From UBA11222 sp030652895 (lineage in GTDB: Bacteria; Pseudomonadota; Alphaproteobacteria; UBA11222), in assembly GCA_038318895.1 (NCBI GenBank), contig JBBQCS010000022.1, positions 1 through 38,985 of the forward strand: a stretch of DNA of 38,985 bases, written 5' to 3'. Positions 1 through 8,369 of the stretch are shown here, one piece after another. Positions within the stretch are counted from its first letter, which is position 1; each line of letters begins with the position of its first letter. A program made the translations under genes and the position numbers. The notes beneath the pieces are model-generated. The model worked only from the letters and a program-made list of their open reading frames with translations, had not been told where the DNA came from and did not search any database.

Positions 1-447
1 GAGCGGCCCGGCGGGCGCAAACGCCTCGCCCGGATTGAAATGCTGCTGCACAATCTGGCTCGCCGTACGCGAACTGAAGGCGTTGCCTGAGGAAGACAGA
101 TAGGACCCGGTCACTGCCTTGGAAATTACAGCCATGGTGGAAGGTACAACCCCCGCCAGTCCATCAATACCCGTACCTATGGTACGCCCCGACGTCACCG
201 TAACAGTTGGCGATGCGCCAGACATTTGATAGACCGCCAGCACATTGCCAACCCGGTCGGTCACGGCGATGGTCGCCGGCCGGCCACGCACCGCGGCTTC
301 CTGCACGGCTTGAGAAATGACACGATAAACATCGAGCCCGGATAAATTCTGCGCTCCGGCGGGAAGAATAGCTAACAGCAACGCGCCAAGCCCCGTCACT
401 GCCGCGGTGACGACGTTAGCTACCAGACGCATCTGCTTTTTTATCAT
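1..447 (-). CDS. GlcG/HbpS-like (DUF336) exported protein, 3' end outside window
   Basis: This partial gene has 149 codons inside the window and its C-terminus lies beyond position 1. It begins with a signal peptide: a basic start, a hydrophobic stretch and a PAGA-Q cleavage site near residue 33. The mature part reads like the GlcG/HbpS fold (DUF336), with a VTDRVGNVLAVYQ segment and, near the edge, the SSGNAFSSRTASQI and FNPGE motifs typical of the family. Members such as Streptomyces HbpS bind heme; many others have no known role. It starts one base after the stop of the gene at 449-895, with GAGGA in that gene's end as ribosome binding site, so it is the last visible gene of the redox operon. 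A periplasmic heme-binding or electron-accepting role is inferred from context only. Confidence 0.8.
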   Translation of the reverse strand, partial: MIKKQMRLVANVVTAAVTGLGALLLAILPAGAQNLSGLDVYRVISQAVQEAAVRGRPATIAVTDRVGNVLAVYQMSGASPTVTVTSGRTIGTGIDGLAGVVPSTMAVISKAVTGSYLSSSGNAFSSRTASQIVQQHFNPGEAFAPAGPL

Positions 448-448
448 G

Positions 449-895
449 TCAATTCGTCCTCAGGACATCGAAATATCCGAATTTCAGTTCGCCATTTGCC
501 CTGTAGTAGACGCTAACCCGGATAGGAAAATTTCGATCCGAAAGATCCTGATTGAATATTTTGAAATTAACCCCGCCGTCCGTTTGTGGAAATCCATTGT
601 CCGCAAGATGCGCCGGGTCCATATCCCAAGGCTGAAACACACCCTGCCGATCACGCATCAGAGGCGGATTGCCCGAAAGCTGCGCGACAACATATGTGGC
701 CTGCGCCACGTCACCGTCCATCACAATTTGTTTTTCAACAACGGCCGCAACCACATCAGACAATACCACCGGCGCCAACTGCACGCCTGTGGCCGTCAGT
801 TCCTGCGCGGAAACCGCATACGCTCCGGAAACAACCAACAGCGGGAAGACGCCGCCAAGCACGATTTTTCGAAACAATTCGGCCCTCCCCATCAT
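449..895 (-). CDS. Exported protein of unknown function in the redox operon
   Basis: I do not recognise this 148-aa protein. Residues 1-31 form a signal peptide with a VSA-QE cleavage site, so the product should be periplasmic. The mature part is about 117 aa, with no cysteine, no CxxCH motif and no second membrane segment. It ends in a beta-rich, aromatic stretch (RVSVYYRANGELKFGYFD). The start follows the stop of the decaheme cytochrome gene directly (TAGATG), and the ribosome binding site GGGAGGAAT lies in the last codons of that gene, so the two are translationally coupled. Its place between a decaheme cytochrome and a GlcG-like protein suggests a partner in the same periplasmic complex; this is inference. 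A neighbouring methionine (ATGATG) is an equally possible start. Confidence 0.8.
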   Translation of the reverse strand: MMGRAELFRKIVLGGVFPLLVVSGAYAVSAQELTATGVQLAPVVLSDVVAAVVEKQIVMDGDVAQATYVVAQLSGNPPLMRDRQGVFQPWDMDPAHLADNGFPQTDGGVNFKIFNQDLSDRNFPIRVSVYYRANGELKFGYFDVLRTN

Positions 896-2662
896 CTAAT
901 TCCTCCCGACGATTGGCATGTTATTCCGGGATAACGCGGCCTCGCCCTCTGGCGTGTTCCCGGCGGGCATTCCCGCTCCCATCTTCGGTGCGCCTGGAAG
1001 GTGGAAATCGTGGCATGTAATGCATGTCGAGGGCACCTTGTTACTGGCTTTTTCCCCGCCATGGCAATCCTTGCACACTGCAATTTTTGGCAGCAAGACA
1101 TCGGTGGCTTTTTTTGAACTCTGCGCCGCATGGCATTCACTGCATTTCAGCATATCAAAATGCGCGGAGTGATCAAAGCGGCCAAGCGGCAGCCAATCTC
1201 TGGTGACAGTGGCCGGAACCACCGCCCAATTCAATGGGCCTTTGCCTTTTCCGTAAGACACTTCATGACAGTTACCGCACATGGTTTTGCCAAAAGATTG
1301 ATCGGCTACGCGTTGCGCCTGCTGGTCCGCCCATTCAAGGGGGTTGGTTTGCCTCTGCGCGGTGACAGGAGCTTGTTCACCCGGGCGGTGGCGCTCGAAC
1401 GCGGGCGCCGGATCCTGGACGTCGTTGATTCCACCGCGCAGTCCATAATCACTATAAAACTCGCGTATCAGCATTTGCGCATTGTTCGCCTGCCCATGTG
1501 GCAAAGTCCTGTCTGGACGCCGTGGGTCGAACACCAGTTGATGGCAGCGTTCGCATGTCGCCTCCATCCCGATAGGATCGAAATTCGCGGCCCCTTTGGT
1601 TAGCTGGTGACACCCATTGCAATCCAGGGTCTCCTTGCCTTTCGGGCCGCGGACACCTTCTTTTTTCAGGTGCAGCTCGTGCGGAAACTTTAAACCTGAA
1701 CGCTCCACCAGCGCCGCAGTGTCATCCAACGAGACGCGTTTGAATTCACGGTTGGCTGAATTGGCGACGACGGTTGGGCGGAACTCGGGGTGATCCTTGT
1801 CAAAACTGCCTGCATTCTTGAGGGCGGCCTGTGGCAGCGTTGTTTCGATATCGCCGTGGCAATCGGTACAAAAACGTTCCTGACTGACGGATATCGCCTG
1901 ATTCCCATTATGTTCTTGATGGCAACTATTACACTTTCTGGCGGCCAGATTCCTGAAATCAGGAATGCCGGCAATTTCTGGCTTGGCGGCGTCAAAATGG
2001 TGTGTCGTGTTTGCATGGCATGAAAGACAAGCGCCATCCATAACTTGCACGAATGGCTTCTGGTGACACAGATTACATTGATCCGAAATGAACCGGTGTG
2101 GCGCAGAAATTGGGCCGCTATCCCAAACCGTGTCAGGACGGAAACCAACCGTATCTTTTGCGGGAACCGGCGTATACTGGGAAAAAAATACGATAGGCAT
2201 TATGAGGAAAAAAACAAGGACGGCAAAAAAACCGATCCACGCCAGACGCCTGCGGCTAAGACCATGGTCAACCAGGCGAACCGTGCTGCGCGCGGCAAGC
2301 TGGGCATAATCGTCCCCCAGGGGACGCACCAGCTCTACCTCTATGGCAATATCCTTGCCGTCTGGCAATTCAACAAGCGTTACATCAAAGGGGCCAATGC
2401 TAATTACGTCACCGAGGCCGACAGGAGTGTTTTGAGCGAGACGCCCATTGACGCGGACGCCGGACAGCTTCTCGACTTCGATAAACAGGCCGCCCGGGCG
2501 CTGGTGGATCACCGCATGTTCAAAGCGAATACGCGGATCGGGCAAATATACTTCTGCGTTGGTACTACGTCCGAAATGAACGGCCTCCGCAGAGCGCTCC
2601 TCACTTCTGCGGGAAACGCCTCCATTCTGGCGCCGTGTGAGATAAGTAACTAAAATTTCCAT
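896..2662 (-). CDS. FHA-like domain / membrane-anchored decaheme cytochrome c
   Basis: The 588-aa protein has three parts. Residues 1-110 resemble a forkhead-associated domain, with a FGRS segment, LPDPRIRFEHAVI and GVRVNG followed by LGDVISIG. One hydrophobic helix follows at about 140-161. The rest, predicted periplasmic, carries ten CxxCH heme-binding motifs at Cys 196, 212, 244, 265, 348, 370, 462, 507, 530 and 547. In the FHA part the Gly-Arg and the His are kept, but the Ser of SxxH reads Arg and the Asn of the NG motif reads Ser. Classical phosphothreonine binding is therefore doubtful. I chose the start at 2662, seven bases after the upstream stop; an upstream start at 2704 would overlap the previous gene. 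It probably carries electrons from the b cytochrome encoded just upstream. Cytochrome assembly needs the Ccm system, and ccmI lies nearby. Confidence 0.88.
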   Translation of the reverse strand: MEILVTYLTRRQNGGVSRRSEERSAEAVHFGRSTNAEVYLPDPRIRFEHAVIHQRPGGLFIEVEKLSGVRVNGRLAQNTPVGLGDVISIGPFDVTLVELPDGKDIAIEVELVRPLGDDYAQLAARSTVRLVDHGLSRRRLAWIGFFAVLVFFLIMPIVFFSQYTPVPAKDTVGFRPDTVWDSGPISAPHRFISDQCNLCHQKPFVQVMDGACLSCHANTTHHFDAAKPEIAGIPDFRNLAARKCNSCHQEHNGNQAISVSQERFCTDCHGDIETTLPQAALKNAGSFDKDHPEFRPTVVANSANREFKRVSLDDTAALVERSGLKFPHELHLKKEGVRGPKGKETLDCNGCHQLTKGAANFDPIGMEATCERCHQLVFDPRRPDRTLPHGQANNAQMLIREFYSDYGLRGGINDVQDPAPAFERHRPGEQAPVTAQRQTNPLEWADQQAQRVADQSFGKTMCGNCHEVSYGKGKGPLNWAVVPATVTRDWLPLGRFDHSAHFDMLKCSECHAAQSSKKATDVLLPKIAVCKDCHGGEKASNKVPSTCITCHDFHLPGAPKMGAGMPAGNTPEGEAALSRNNMPIVGRN

Positions 2663-2669
2663 TCGCCGC

Positions 2670-3503
2670 TCACCAGTAAAAGAAAACAGCGACGATATGC
2701 GCAATCAAAGCGCCCAGCAGCGCAAACGATAATGGCACATGGAAATAAAGCCAGATATCCAAAATCGCCTTATAGCGCACATCACGCCGGGCCCGGGCCA
2801 ACAGTTCTTCCTTGCGCGCAAGCAAACCCAGCAACACACGAAATCCCTCGGCTTGTCCGGGCGGCGCGTGGTCAGCCAAATGACGTACTGTGCTGTTTGC
2901 ATCCCTCGTCGGGCAAGCTGGGTCATCCCCGGAAAGTTGACGTACCACCCCCCCGCCAATACGGGTATTTTGCGCCGCGGCCAGCACGATCTGATTGATT
3001 TCATCTCCAAGCGCCAGCGCCGCTTCACGACATGCAGCATCAAGATCGGAAATTTCGTGCATCATTTGCACTAGCGTCGTGCCACGACGGTTATTAGTCA
3101 TCAATTCAGGCACACGCAGATAAGCGAACATACCGAACACACCGCTTACAATAACAATCATCATCAATACATAGGCTACGGTATGAACATTCCAGCCAAA
3201 CTGAAATCCTGTATGCAGAGTAGCGACGAAAATCAGCGCGAGGCCGAGATACACATGCGCGCTCAACCAGTCTTCAACTGGCGCCCCCCCACCGCCATAG
3301 CGGCGCTTGCGGATACCAAACCACATCAACCACCCGATCAGAATAGCCCCAAAGCCGCCCAGCGCATAACCGAGCCAGGTTCCCCCATTGGGAATACCCA
3401 CAGCAGGTTCATGAAACCAATATAAAACCACAGACAGGGCAATGACCGCCGCCGCCCATTTAAGATACCGGAAATTCCTGAAGACCAGGATAGACTGATG
3501 CAT
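2670..3503 (-). CDS. Cytochrome b561-like membrane protein with two His-x13-His helices
   Basis: This 277-aa integral membrane protein has about five hydrophobic helices (near 14-30, 41-64, 83-103, 107-127 and 247-274). Two helices each carry a histidine pair 14 residues apart: H83/H97 and H255/H269. That spacing is the classic arrangement for two stacked bis-histidine b hemes crossing the membrane, as in cytochrome b and NOX/ferric reductases. Between helices four and five is a soluble segment of about 115 residues that is helical and charged and has two cysteines. The gene lies between the flavin/Fe-S gene and the decaheme cytochrome gene, which it precedes by seven bases. The likely role is to pass electrons from the cytoplasmic Fe-S protein to the periplasmic c hemes. 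A specific family name is not certain. Confidence 0.85.
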   Translation of the reverse strand: MHQSILVFRNFRYLKWAAAVIALSVVLYWFHEPAVGIPNGGTWLGYALGGFGAILIGWLMWFGIRKRRYGGGGAPVEDWLSAHVYLGLALIFVATLHTGFQFGWNVHTVAYVLMMIVIVSGVFGMFAYLRVPELMTNNRRGTTLVQMMHEISDLDAACREAALALGDEINQIVLAAAQNTRIGGGVVRQLSGDDPACPTRDANSTVRHLADHAPPGQAEGFRVLLGLLARKEELLARARRDVRYKAILDIWLYFHVPLSFALLGALIAHIVAVFFYW

Positions 3504-3546
3504 TTACTCCCCCGCACGACACCAAGTCATACTAATGACCTGGTGT

Positions 3547-5949
3547 TCATAACCCCTGAGATACGACCTTGAAAAACTCCGATGGCTCCACCCGCAGTGC
3601 TGCGCCAGTAGGACAAGCCCGCACACATGCGGGTCCCCCCTTAACATCTTTACACATATCACACTTCACGGCTTTTTTTGGTCCACCGCTAGCTTTTTTG
3701 CTATCCGGCCCCCATTTTCCCGTCACCGCCTGCCCGGGGCCGGGCCCGCGCCCTAGCAACAACCATTGCAACAACCCCGGCTTATTGGGCGGTTTCGCCG
3801 CCATATGAATAACGCCATACGGGCAATTACGCTCGCAATTGCCGCAACCAATACAGCTATCGGTAATATAGACTTCGCCGTTTGCGTTACGGCGCAACGC
3901 GTCGGGCGGACAATCAACCATGCAATGCGGATGCTCGCAATGCCGGCATGATGTCGGCACATGGATGGTCTGATAAGTGGGGCCCGCTTCGCGGTTAAGC
4001 CGCGACGTACCCTGATGGGTTTCAGCGCAGGCCTTCTCGCAATTATCGCAACGTACGCACAACGCCTCGTCAATCAGCAGCACGTCTGTAGCTTCGCCCA
4101 ACCCCTGATCGACAAGAAACTGAATAAGGCCACCTGCTTCGGGCTGTTCCGTAGTCTCAATATTCTCCAACACGCGGCCGCGATAGCGCATCTCAATAGC
4201 CTGACGTACAGCCTCATTGCGCGTCATAAGTGCCCGGAATGGTACGCCATCCAGGCGCAGCGCCTCCACAGCGACTGCCGCGCGGATGGTTGCAGAGCGT
4301 GGCGCATTGCTGACCAACGCCATTTCGCCCACATAGTTTCCCGCAGGCACGTAAGAGATCACGGCTTCTTTGCCGCCAATCTCACGTGAAACAGTAACCG
4401 AACCGCGCTGAATGAGATACAGACAGTCCCCCTCGTCACCTTCATGGAAAAGCACTTCGCCTTGATCAAATTTCTCTACCCGGATTGTATGAATCAGATC
4501 TTCCAGATCGGCGAGAGGAATGTTCGGCGCTATATAGGTTTGAATCTGACGTCCGACAGCGACCTCGTCCATGACGCGTTTCACGGACTCAACTGAATTG
4601 ACCAGCTTGATCATGGACCGGCGGGGCGTCTCAATCAGCAATGAAGGCGTGTTCGCCATCACCGTGGCGGTACGCCTTCGTCCCGATAACAGACCCATCT
4701 CGCCAAAAAACGTGCCCTGCCCCAACGCCACGATCTTGTTTTCATCGTCAGCGTCGATCTGGATGTTCACACCACCATCAACGATTGAATAAAAGCTGTT
4801 GGTATAGTCATTACGCTCGAAAATTATATCCCCGCCGCGGGGCGCATGCACTTCGCTATCCAGCATAAATTCGCGCAACTGCAGTGTTGTCAGACCCGAT
4901 AGAAGGGGGATCGATTCCTGGATATAGGCCAGAACTTCAGAAACCGTCCTGTTGCCAGGGATTTTCGCAAATTTTTGTTCAAGCAGAGGTTCGTCGGCCG
5001 GCTTAAGCTGATTACCCTGAATATATTCGACAACCTCATATCCCTGGTTCATCGCCTGCTTGATCAACGGATACCCAGCCAGCGCCCCGATCACGTAAAG
5101 GCCAGGAACATTTGACTCATATTGCGCGGAAAGCTCTGGCAGTGAGGAAGGATCAGAACTGGGAAAGTTGATGCCACAGGCTTCAACGAATTTACGTGGC
5201 GGCAAGGCGCCCAGACGGGCAATTATCCGATCGCATTTCACCTTGGTTTCGCCTTCTGGCGTCTTTACGGCAATACCATCATCATCAACCCTCACCGTTG
5301 TGGCGCTATAAATACATTCAAGCTGATTTTTTTCGATGGCGGTCGTGATCGCCGTCAAATTACCCTGTTTGATACGGGCAAATTCACCGCCGCGGTTGAG
5401 GATAACGACATTATTCTGTTTGGTCAGCGCCAGCGCATTTTCGATACCCGCGTCGCCTGCGCCAACAACTACAATTGTCTCATCCGAATATTCGTCGGGG
5501 TCATCCAGCTGATATTGCACCCAATCACGCTCTTGTCCGGGGACACCAAGCAAACGGATATTCCCCTGCAGACCGATGGCGAATACGACATATTCCGCAG
5601 CAAGCGTGGTCCCATCCGAAAGTTTGAGCGTAAAGTCGCCTTTTTCACCGCTGATAGCCGTAACTTCGGAATTAAATCGAACATTTACTTTCAGATCCGA
5701 AATCTGTTTTCCCCAAGTTCCCAGCACGTCCTCACGAGCGCCGAGTTTAAACGTAAGCTCGCTGCGCAGCGGCAACACGTCCGGCGTCGCCATCACCAGC
5801 TTGCCCTTCTGGTATTTGTAAATGGTGTCAGAGATGTGATCGCGCTGCTCCAGCAGGACGTGGGAAACCCCACTCGCAGCTGCACGCCCTGCGGCGCTAA
5901 GTCCGGCGGGACCTGAACCAACGATCGCAACGGTTACACGTTCTTGCAT
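3547..5949 (-). CDS. Fused FAD/NAD(P) oxidoreductase - two cNMP-binding domains - four-cluster ferredoxin
   Basis: The 800-aa protein joins three modules. Residues 1-315 are a thioredoxin-reductase-like flavoprotein with GSGPAG (11-16) for FAD and GAGDAG (163-168) for NAD(P)H; the CxxC disulfide of true thioredoxin reductase is absent. Residues 345-590 hold two cyclic-nucleotide-binding domains. Both keep a phosphate-binding cassette: FGEMGLLSGRRRTATV near 415-430 and VGEMALVSNAPRSATI near 540-555. Residues 625-785 are a HycB/DmsB-type ferredoxin part with four cysteine sets (from C631, C668, C699 and C763), enough for four [4Fe-4S] clusters. No signal peptide is seen, so it should be cytoplasmic. 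The ribosome binding site AAGGAAC supports the start. It is the first gene of the redox operon and probably its NAD(P)H entry point, perhaps gated by cAMP or cGMP (inference). Confidence 0.92.
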   Translation of the reverse strand: MQERVTVAIVGSGPAGLSAAGRAAASGVSHVLLEQRDHISDTIYKYQKGKLVMATPDVLPLRSELTFKLGAREDVLGTWGKQISDLKVNVRFNSEVTAISGEKGDFTLKLSDGTTLAAEYVVFAIGLQGNIRLLGVPGQERDWVQYQLDDPDEYSDETIVVVGAGDAGIENALALTKQNNVVILNRGGEFARIKQGNLTAITTAIEKNQLECIYSATTVRVDDDGIAVKTPEGETKVKCDRIIARLGALPPRKFVEACGINFPSSDPSSLPELSAQYESNVPGLYVIGALAGYPLIKQAMNQGYEVVEYIQGNQLKPADEPLLEQKFAKIPGNRTVSEVLAYIQESIPLLSGLTTLQLREFMLDSEVHAPRGGDIIFERNDYTNSFYSIVDGGVNIQIDADDENKIVALGQGTFFGEMGLLSGRRRTATVMANTPSLLIETPRRSMIKLVNSVESVKRVMDEVAVGRQIQTYIAPNIPLADLEDLIHTIRVEKFDQGEVLFHEGDEGDCLYLIQRGSVTVSREIGGKEAVISYVPAGNYVGEMALVSNAPRSATIRAAVAVEALRLDGVPFRALMTRNEAVRQAIEMRYRGRVLENIETTEQPEAGGLIQFLVDQGLGEATDVLLIDEALCVRCDNCEKACAETHQGTSRLNREAGPTYQTIHVPTSCRHCEHPHCMVDCPPDALRRNANGEVYITDSCIGCGNCERNCPYGVIHMAAKPPNKPGLLQWLLLGRGPGPGQAVTGKWGPDSKKASGGPKKAVKCDMCKDVKGGPACVRACPTGAALRVEPSEFFKVVSQGL

Positions 5950-6113
5950 GAAAGTTCCTTAGGGAAATGCCCCCGAAAATGCTCTGATTCGTATAGTAAG
6001 CATTATTTTTTCACGAATATTAAGGGGCGTACAGTCAACAATGGCAAATTATAGAACAATCTGGGTAATGTGTGCGTTTTTCACAGATTCCAACGAAGCG
6101 TATTCAACATAGA

Positions 6114-7553
6114 TCATGGTTCACCCAAATTACTCAGCGCCCTAGAGACAGAAAGATATTCGGCGCTGTCGGGCCCCAAATTCCTGCGCAGTCTTTCCCA
6201 ATAATCACGCGCCTCGACCTTATTGCCATTTTGCGCAGAGAATGAACCTAAAAACCACAGTGCCTGATTATTTTCCGGTTCTACAGCCAGTATCTGCTGC
6301 ATGATTTTGGCAAAACGCTCTGTAACCGGCTTAGTCTCGCCTGCCGCCTGTAACGCCTCACCATAGGCTGACAACGCATCGACACGCGACGGCCCCGCCT
6401 CAACCGCACGGCCTAGCGCCGCGAGACTGTCTGCATTACGGCCCTGCACCCCATAGGCGCGGGCGAGTTGCAGCCAGCCATCCACATTATCTTTTTCTGT
6501 TGTCTCCAGCCGGTCGGCAAGACGCGCCACCATGCCTTCGATCATCTGCGCGCGGTCCGCGTCTGACATCGTAGCTGCGGCGGCCACCTCACCGGCGTCA
6601 GGCCCCGATTGCGGCGTCGGTGCGGCCGAAGACGGCGCCGCCGTCGGCGCTTGATCTGGCAACATCTCCGCCAGATCAACTTTCAATAAACTAGCCACTT
6701 CCTGCGCCTGCTCACGCACGGCGCCCGCCCATGGCGCGCCGGGTTCCGCCTGCTTCAAAAGGGCTACCCAATCCGCAAGCGCCCCCTTGGGGTCTCCCGC
6801 CTGCGCTCTGGCCAACCCAAGATAAAACTGCGAACGCGGCTCATTGGGAATAATTTCTAAAACTTTGCGAAACTGCGCCTGCGCCTCATCACCGACCAGA
6901 CCATTATTGCCCTGTACCAGGGTTTCTGCATATTCCGCCAATACCATGGGCGCGGGAGTGTCGCCAGCCAGCGCCACAGCCTTGCCATAAGCTGCAATGG
7001 CTTTTGGAAAATCATTCAGCGTCACATAGGATCGGCCAAGCAGCATCCAGCCCTGGATATCCTCCGGCTTTTCCGCCAAACGCGCGGCCAGTTTTTCGGT
7101 CAGCGCCAGCATATCCATATGCTCGGTATCGGCTCCTGCTATCTGAGCAGCATCGCGATTTGGGGTCAGGGCCGGGCTGCCGATCATCTGATAAACGGAA
7201 AACGCCATTGCCACCGCCAGCAGCGCGACACCCCCGGCCGCAGTCAGCCTGCCGCGCCGGGTCAAAAAGCCCGCGCCCGGCGCCGGTATATCCACAGATT
7301 CCCCTATACCGGTCTCGTCGTCTGCACGTAACATACGACGTTCTATTTCCAGACGCGCGCCAACTGCCTCGTCACCGGAGATCACGCCGCGCGCCAGCTC
7401 GCCCTCCAGCTCGGCAAGTTGCTGGCGGTAAACCTCCAGCGCATGCGCGCCACGCGTTGCCCCGGCCCCGCGCGCGCGCAACAGGGGTACTGCAACAAGC
7501 GCCGCGGCGCCAAGCGCCATCCCCGCAGCTATGATCCAGAAAATTATCGGCAT
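6114..7553 (-). CDS. ccmI: Cytochrome c maturation protein CcmI (TPR type)
   Basis: The 479-aa protein starts with a membrane helix (about 4-24), then the conserved CcmI segment in which EVYRQQLAELEGELARG is followed by AVGARLEIERRML. A second membrane helix lies near 103-123. The periplasmic remainder has two blocks of tetratricopeptide repeats (about 145-260 and 325-470) joined by a Pro/Ala-rich linker. CcmI delivers apocytochrome c to the CcmF/H heme-ligation complex. The other ccm genes are not in the window. It lies 164 bp upstream of the redox operon that contains the decaheme cytochrome, which fits a shared need. Upstream genes run the same way with a 45-bp gap. No strong ribosome binding site is seen before the start, so the exact start is less certain. 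Confidence 0.88.
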   Translation of the reverse strand: MPIIFWIIAAGMALGAAALVAVPLLRARGAGATRGAHALEVYRQQLAELEGELARGVISGDEAVGARLEIERRMLRADDETGIGESVDIPAPGAGFLTRRGRLTAAGGVALLAVAMAFSVYQMIGSPALTPNRDAAQIAGADTEHMDMLALTEKLAARLAEKPEDIQGWMLLGRSYVTLNDFPKAIAAYGKAVALAGDTPAPMVLAEYAETLVQGNNGLVGDEAQAQFRKVLEIIPNEPRSQFYLGLARAQAGDPKGALADWVALLKQAEPGAPWAGAVREQAQEVASLLKVDLAEMLPDQAPTAAPSSAAPTPQSGPDAGEVAAAATMSDADRAQMIEGMVARLADRLETTEKDNVDGWLQLARAYGVQGRNADSLAALGRAVEAGPSRVDALSAYGEALQAAGETKPVTERFAKIMQQILAVEPENNQALWFLGSFSAQNGNKVEARDYWERLRRNLGPDSAEYLSVSRALSNLGEP

Positions 7554-7598
7554 GCCGACACCGGTAGCACACCGAAGCGCCTCAGGTAAGTTGGAATT

Positions 7599-8348
7599 TC
7601 AGCTCTTTTCGTCAGGCTCTTCGAGCGCCGCCAAACGCAGTTTACTTTTATGGGTATCAACTTTCTCGTCAGAAGTGAGTTTACGCCCCTGAAAATAATA
7701 TTTTTGCCAGGCCAGCTTGATGGTCGCAGGATCATGATTGGCAAGATTAGCTAGAAAGTCGGTGCGGCTTTTCAGCCAGGCTTCATATTCAGCTTTCAAT
7801 TCCCGCTCGGCATCCATCACGCGCATCTCCGGCCGGAAGGATTCAAGCATGTCATGATGGACTGGAATGATGGTGCAGAACGGCTCTCCCTTGTCGAAAC
7901 GCACTATTCCAGGCGCCGTCATTTTCCAGTTCATAGTAAACGGAAACGGCAACCAGTCGGTTTCAATAATACCGGACAGCGCAGATATACCATGTTTGGG
8001 CCGGTTCATTGGCGCTGTCGCCAGCAGGTCCCAGCCCGGCGGTGTACGGAACATATACCCCACATGGAACGTCACTACCCCCATCGTAAAATGCGACAGG
8101 ACGAGGTGCTCAATATGAGGATAATTATCAAGTGCCTGGATGTGAATAGCTTCTTTTTCGGCGCGGCCATTCCAGGCGATCTCAAAGGACGCCGGGCTCA
8201 GCACTTCCCAGCCATATCCATTGGCGATGTTAAGCGGCAAGCAGCGGTAAGCAAAACGATCCGGTGACGCATCCATCCAGTCACGCGACGGACCGGCCGG
8301 TACAAGTGGTGGCGGATCTGGAATCAACTTGTAGCAAATGAGCTTCAT
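7599..8348 (-). CDS. DUF6065-family protein
   Basis: This 249-aa protein has no signal peptide or membrane segment. The N-terminal pattern (KLICYKLIPDPPPLVPAGP, then FAYRCLPLNIANGYGWEV) and the central TDWLPFPFTMNWKMT segment match what I recall of the DUF6065 family. Its biochemical role is unknown. Family members often appear near secondary-metabolite or 2OG-oxygenase genes, but nothing of that sort is here. It lies between a YqgE/AlgH gene (21-bp gap) and ccmI (45-bp gap), probably in one transcript. The C-terminal 60 residues are charged and helical. The family assignment rests on memory of the consensus. Confidence 0.7.
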   Translation of the reverse strand: MKLICYKLIPDPPPLVPAGPSRDWMDASPDRFAYRCLPLNIANGYGWEVLSPASFEIAWNGRAEKEAIHIQALDNYPHIEHLVLSHFTMGVVTFHVGYMFRTPPGWDLLATAPMNRPKHGISALSGIIETDWLPFPFTMNWKMTAPGIVRFDKGEPFCTIIPVHHDMLESFRPEMRVMDAERELKAEYEAWLKSRTDFLANLANHDPATIKLAWQKYYFQGRKLTSDEKVDTHKSKLRLAALEEPDEKS

Positions 8349-8369
8349 TCGTTAATACCGCCCCCGGCT

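Noticed and set aside
1045..2653. Long plus-strand open frames opposite the decaheme cytochrome gene
   Set aside because: They are antisense shadows of a clearly coding gene with ten heme motifs and lack ribosome binding sites or domain similarity.
6071..6085. CRP-like site TGTGC-N5-TCACA upstream of the cNMP-domain flavoprotein gene
   Set aside because: The spacer is one base short of the CRP consensus and the first half-site is imperfect; it also lies over 120 bp from the start codon.
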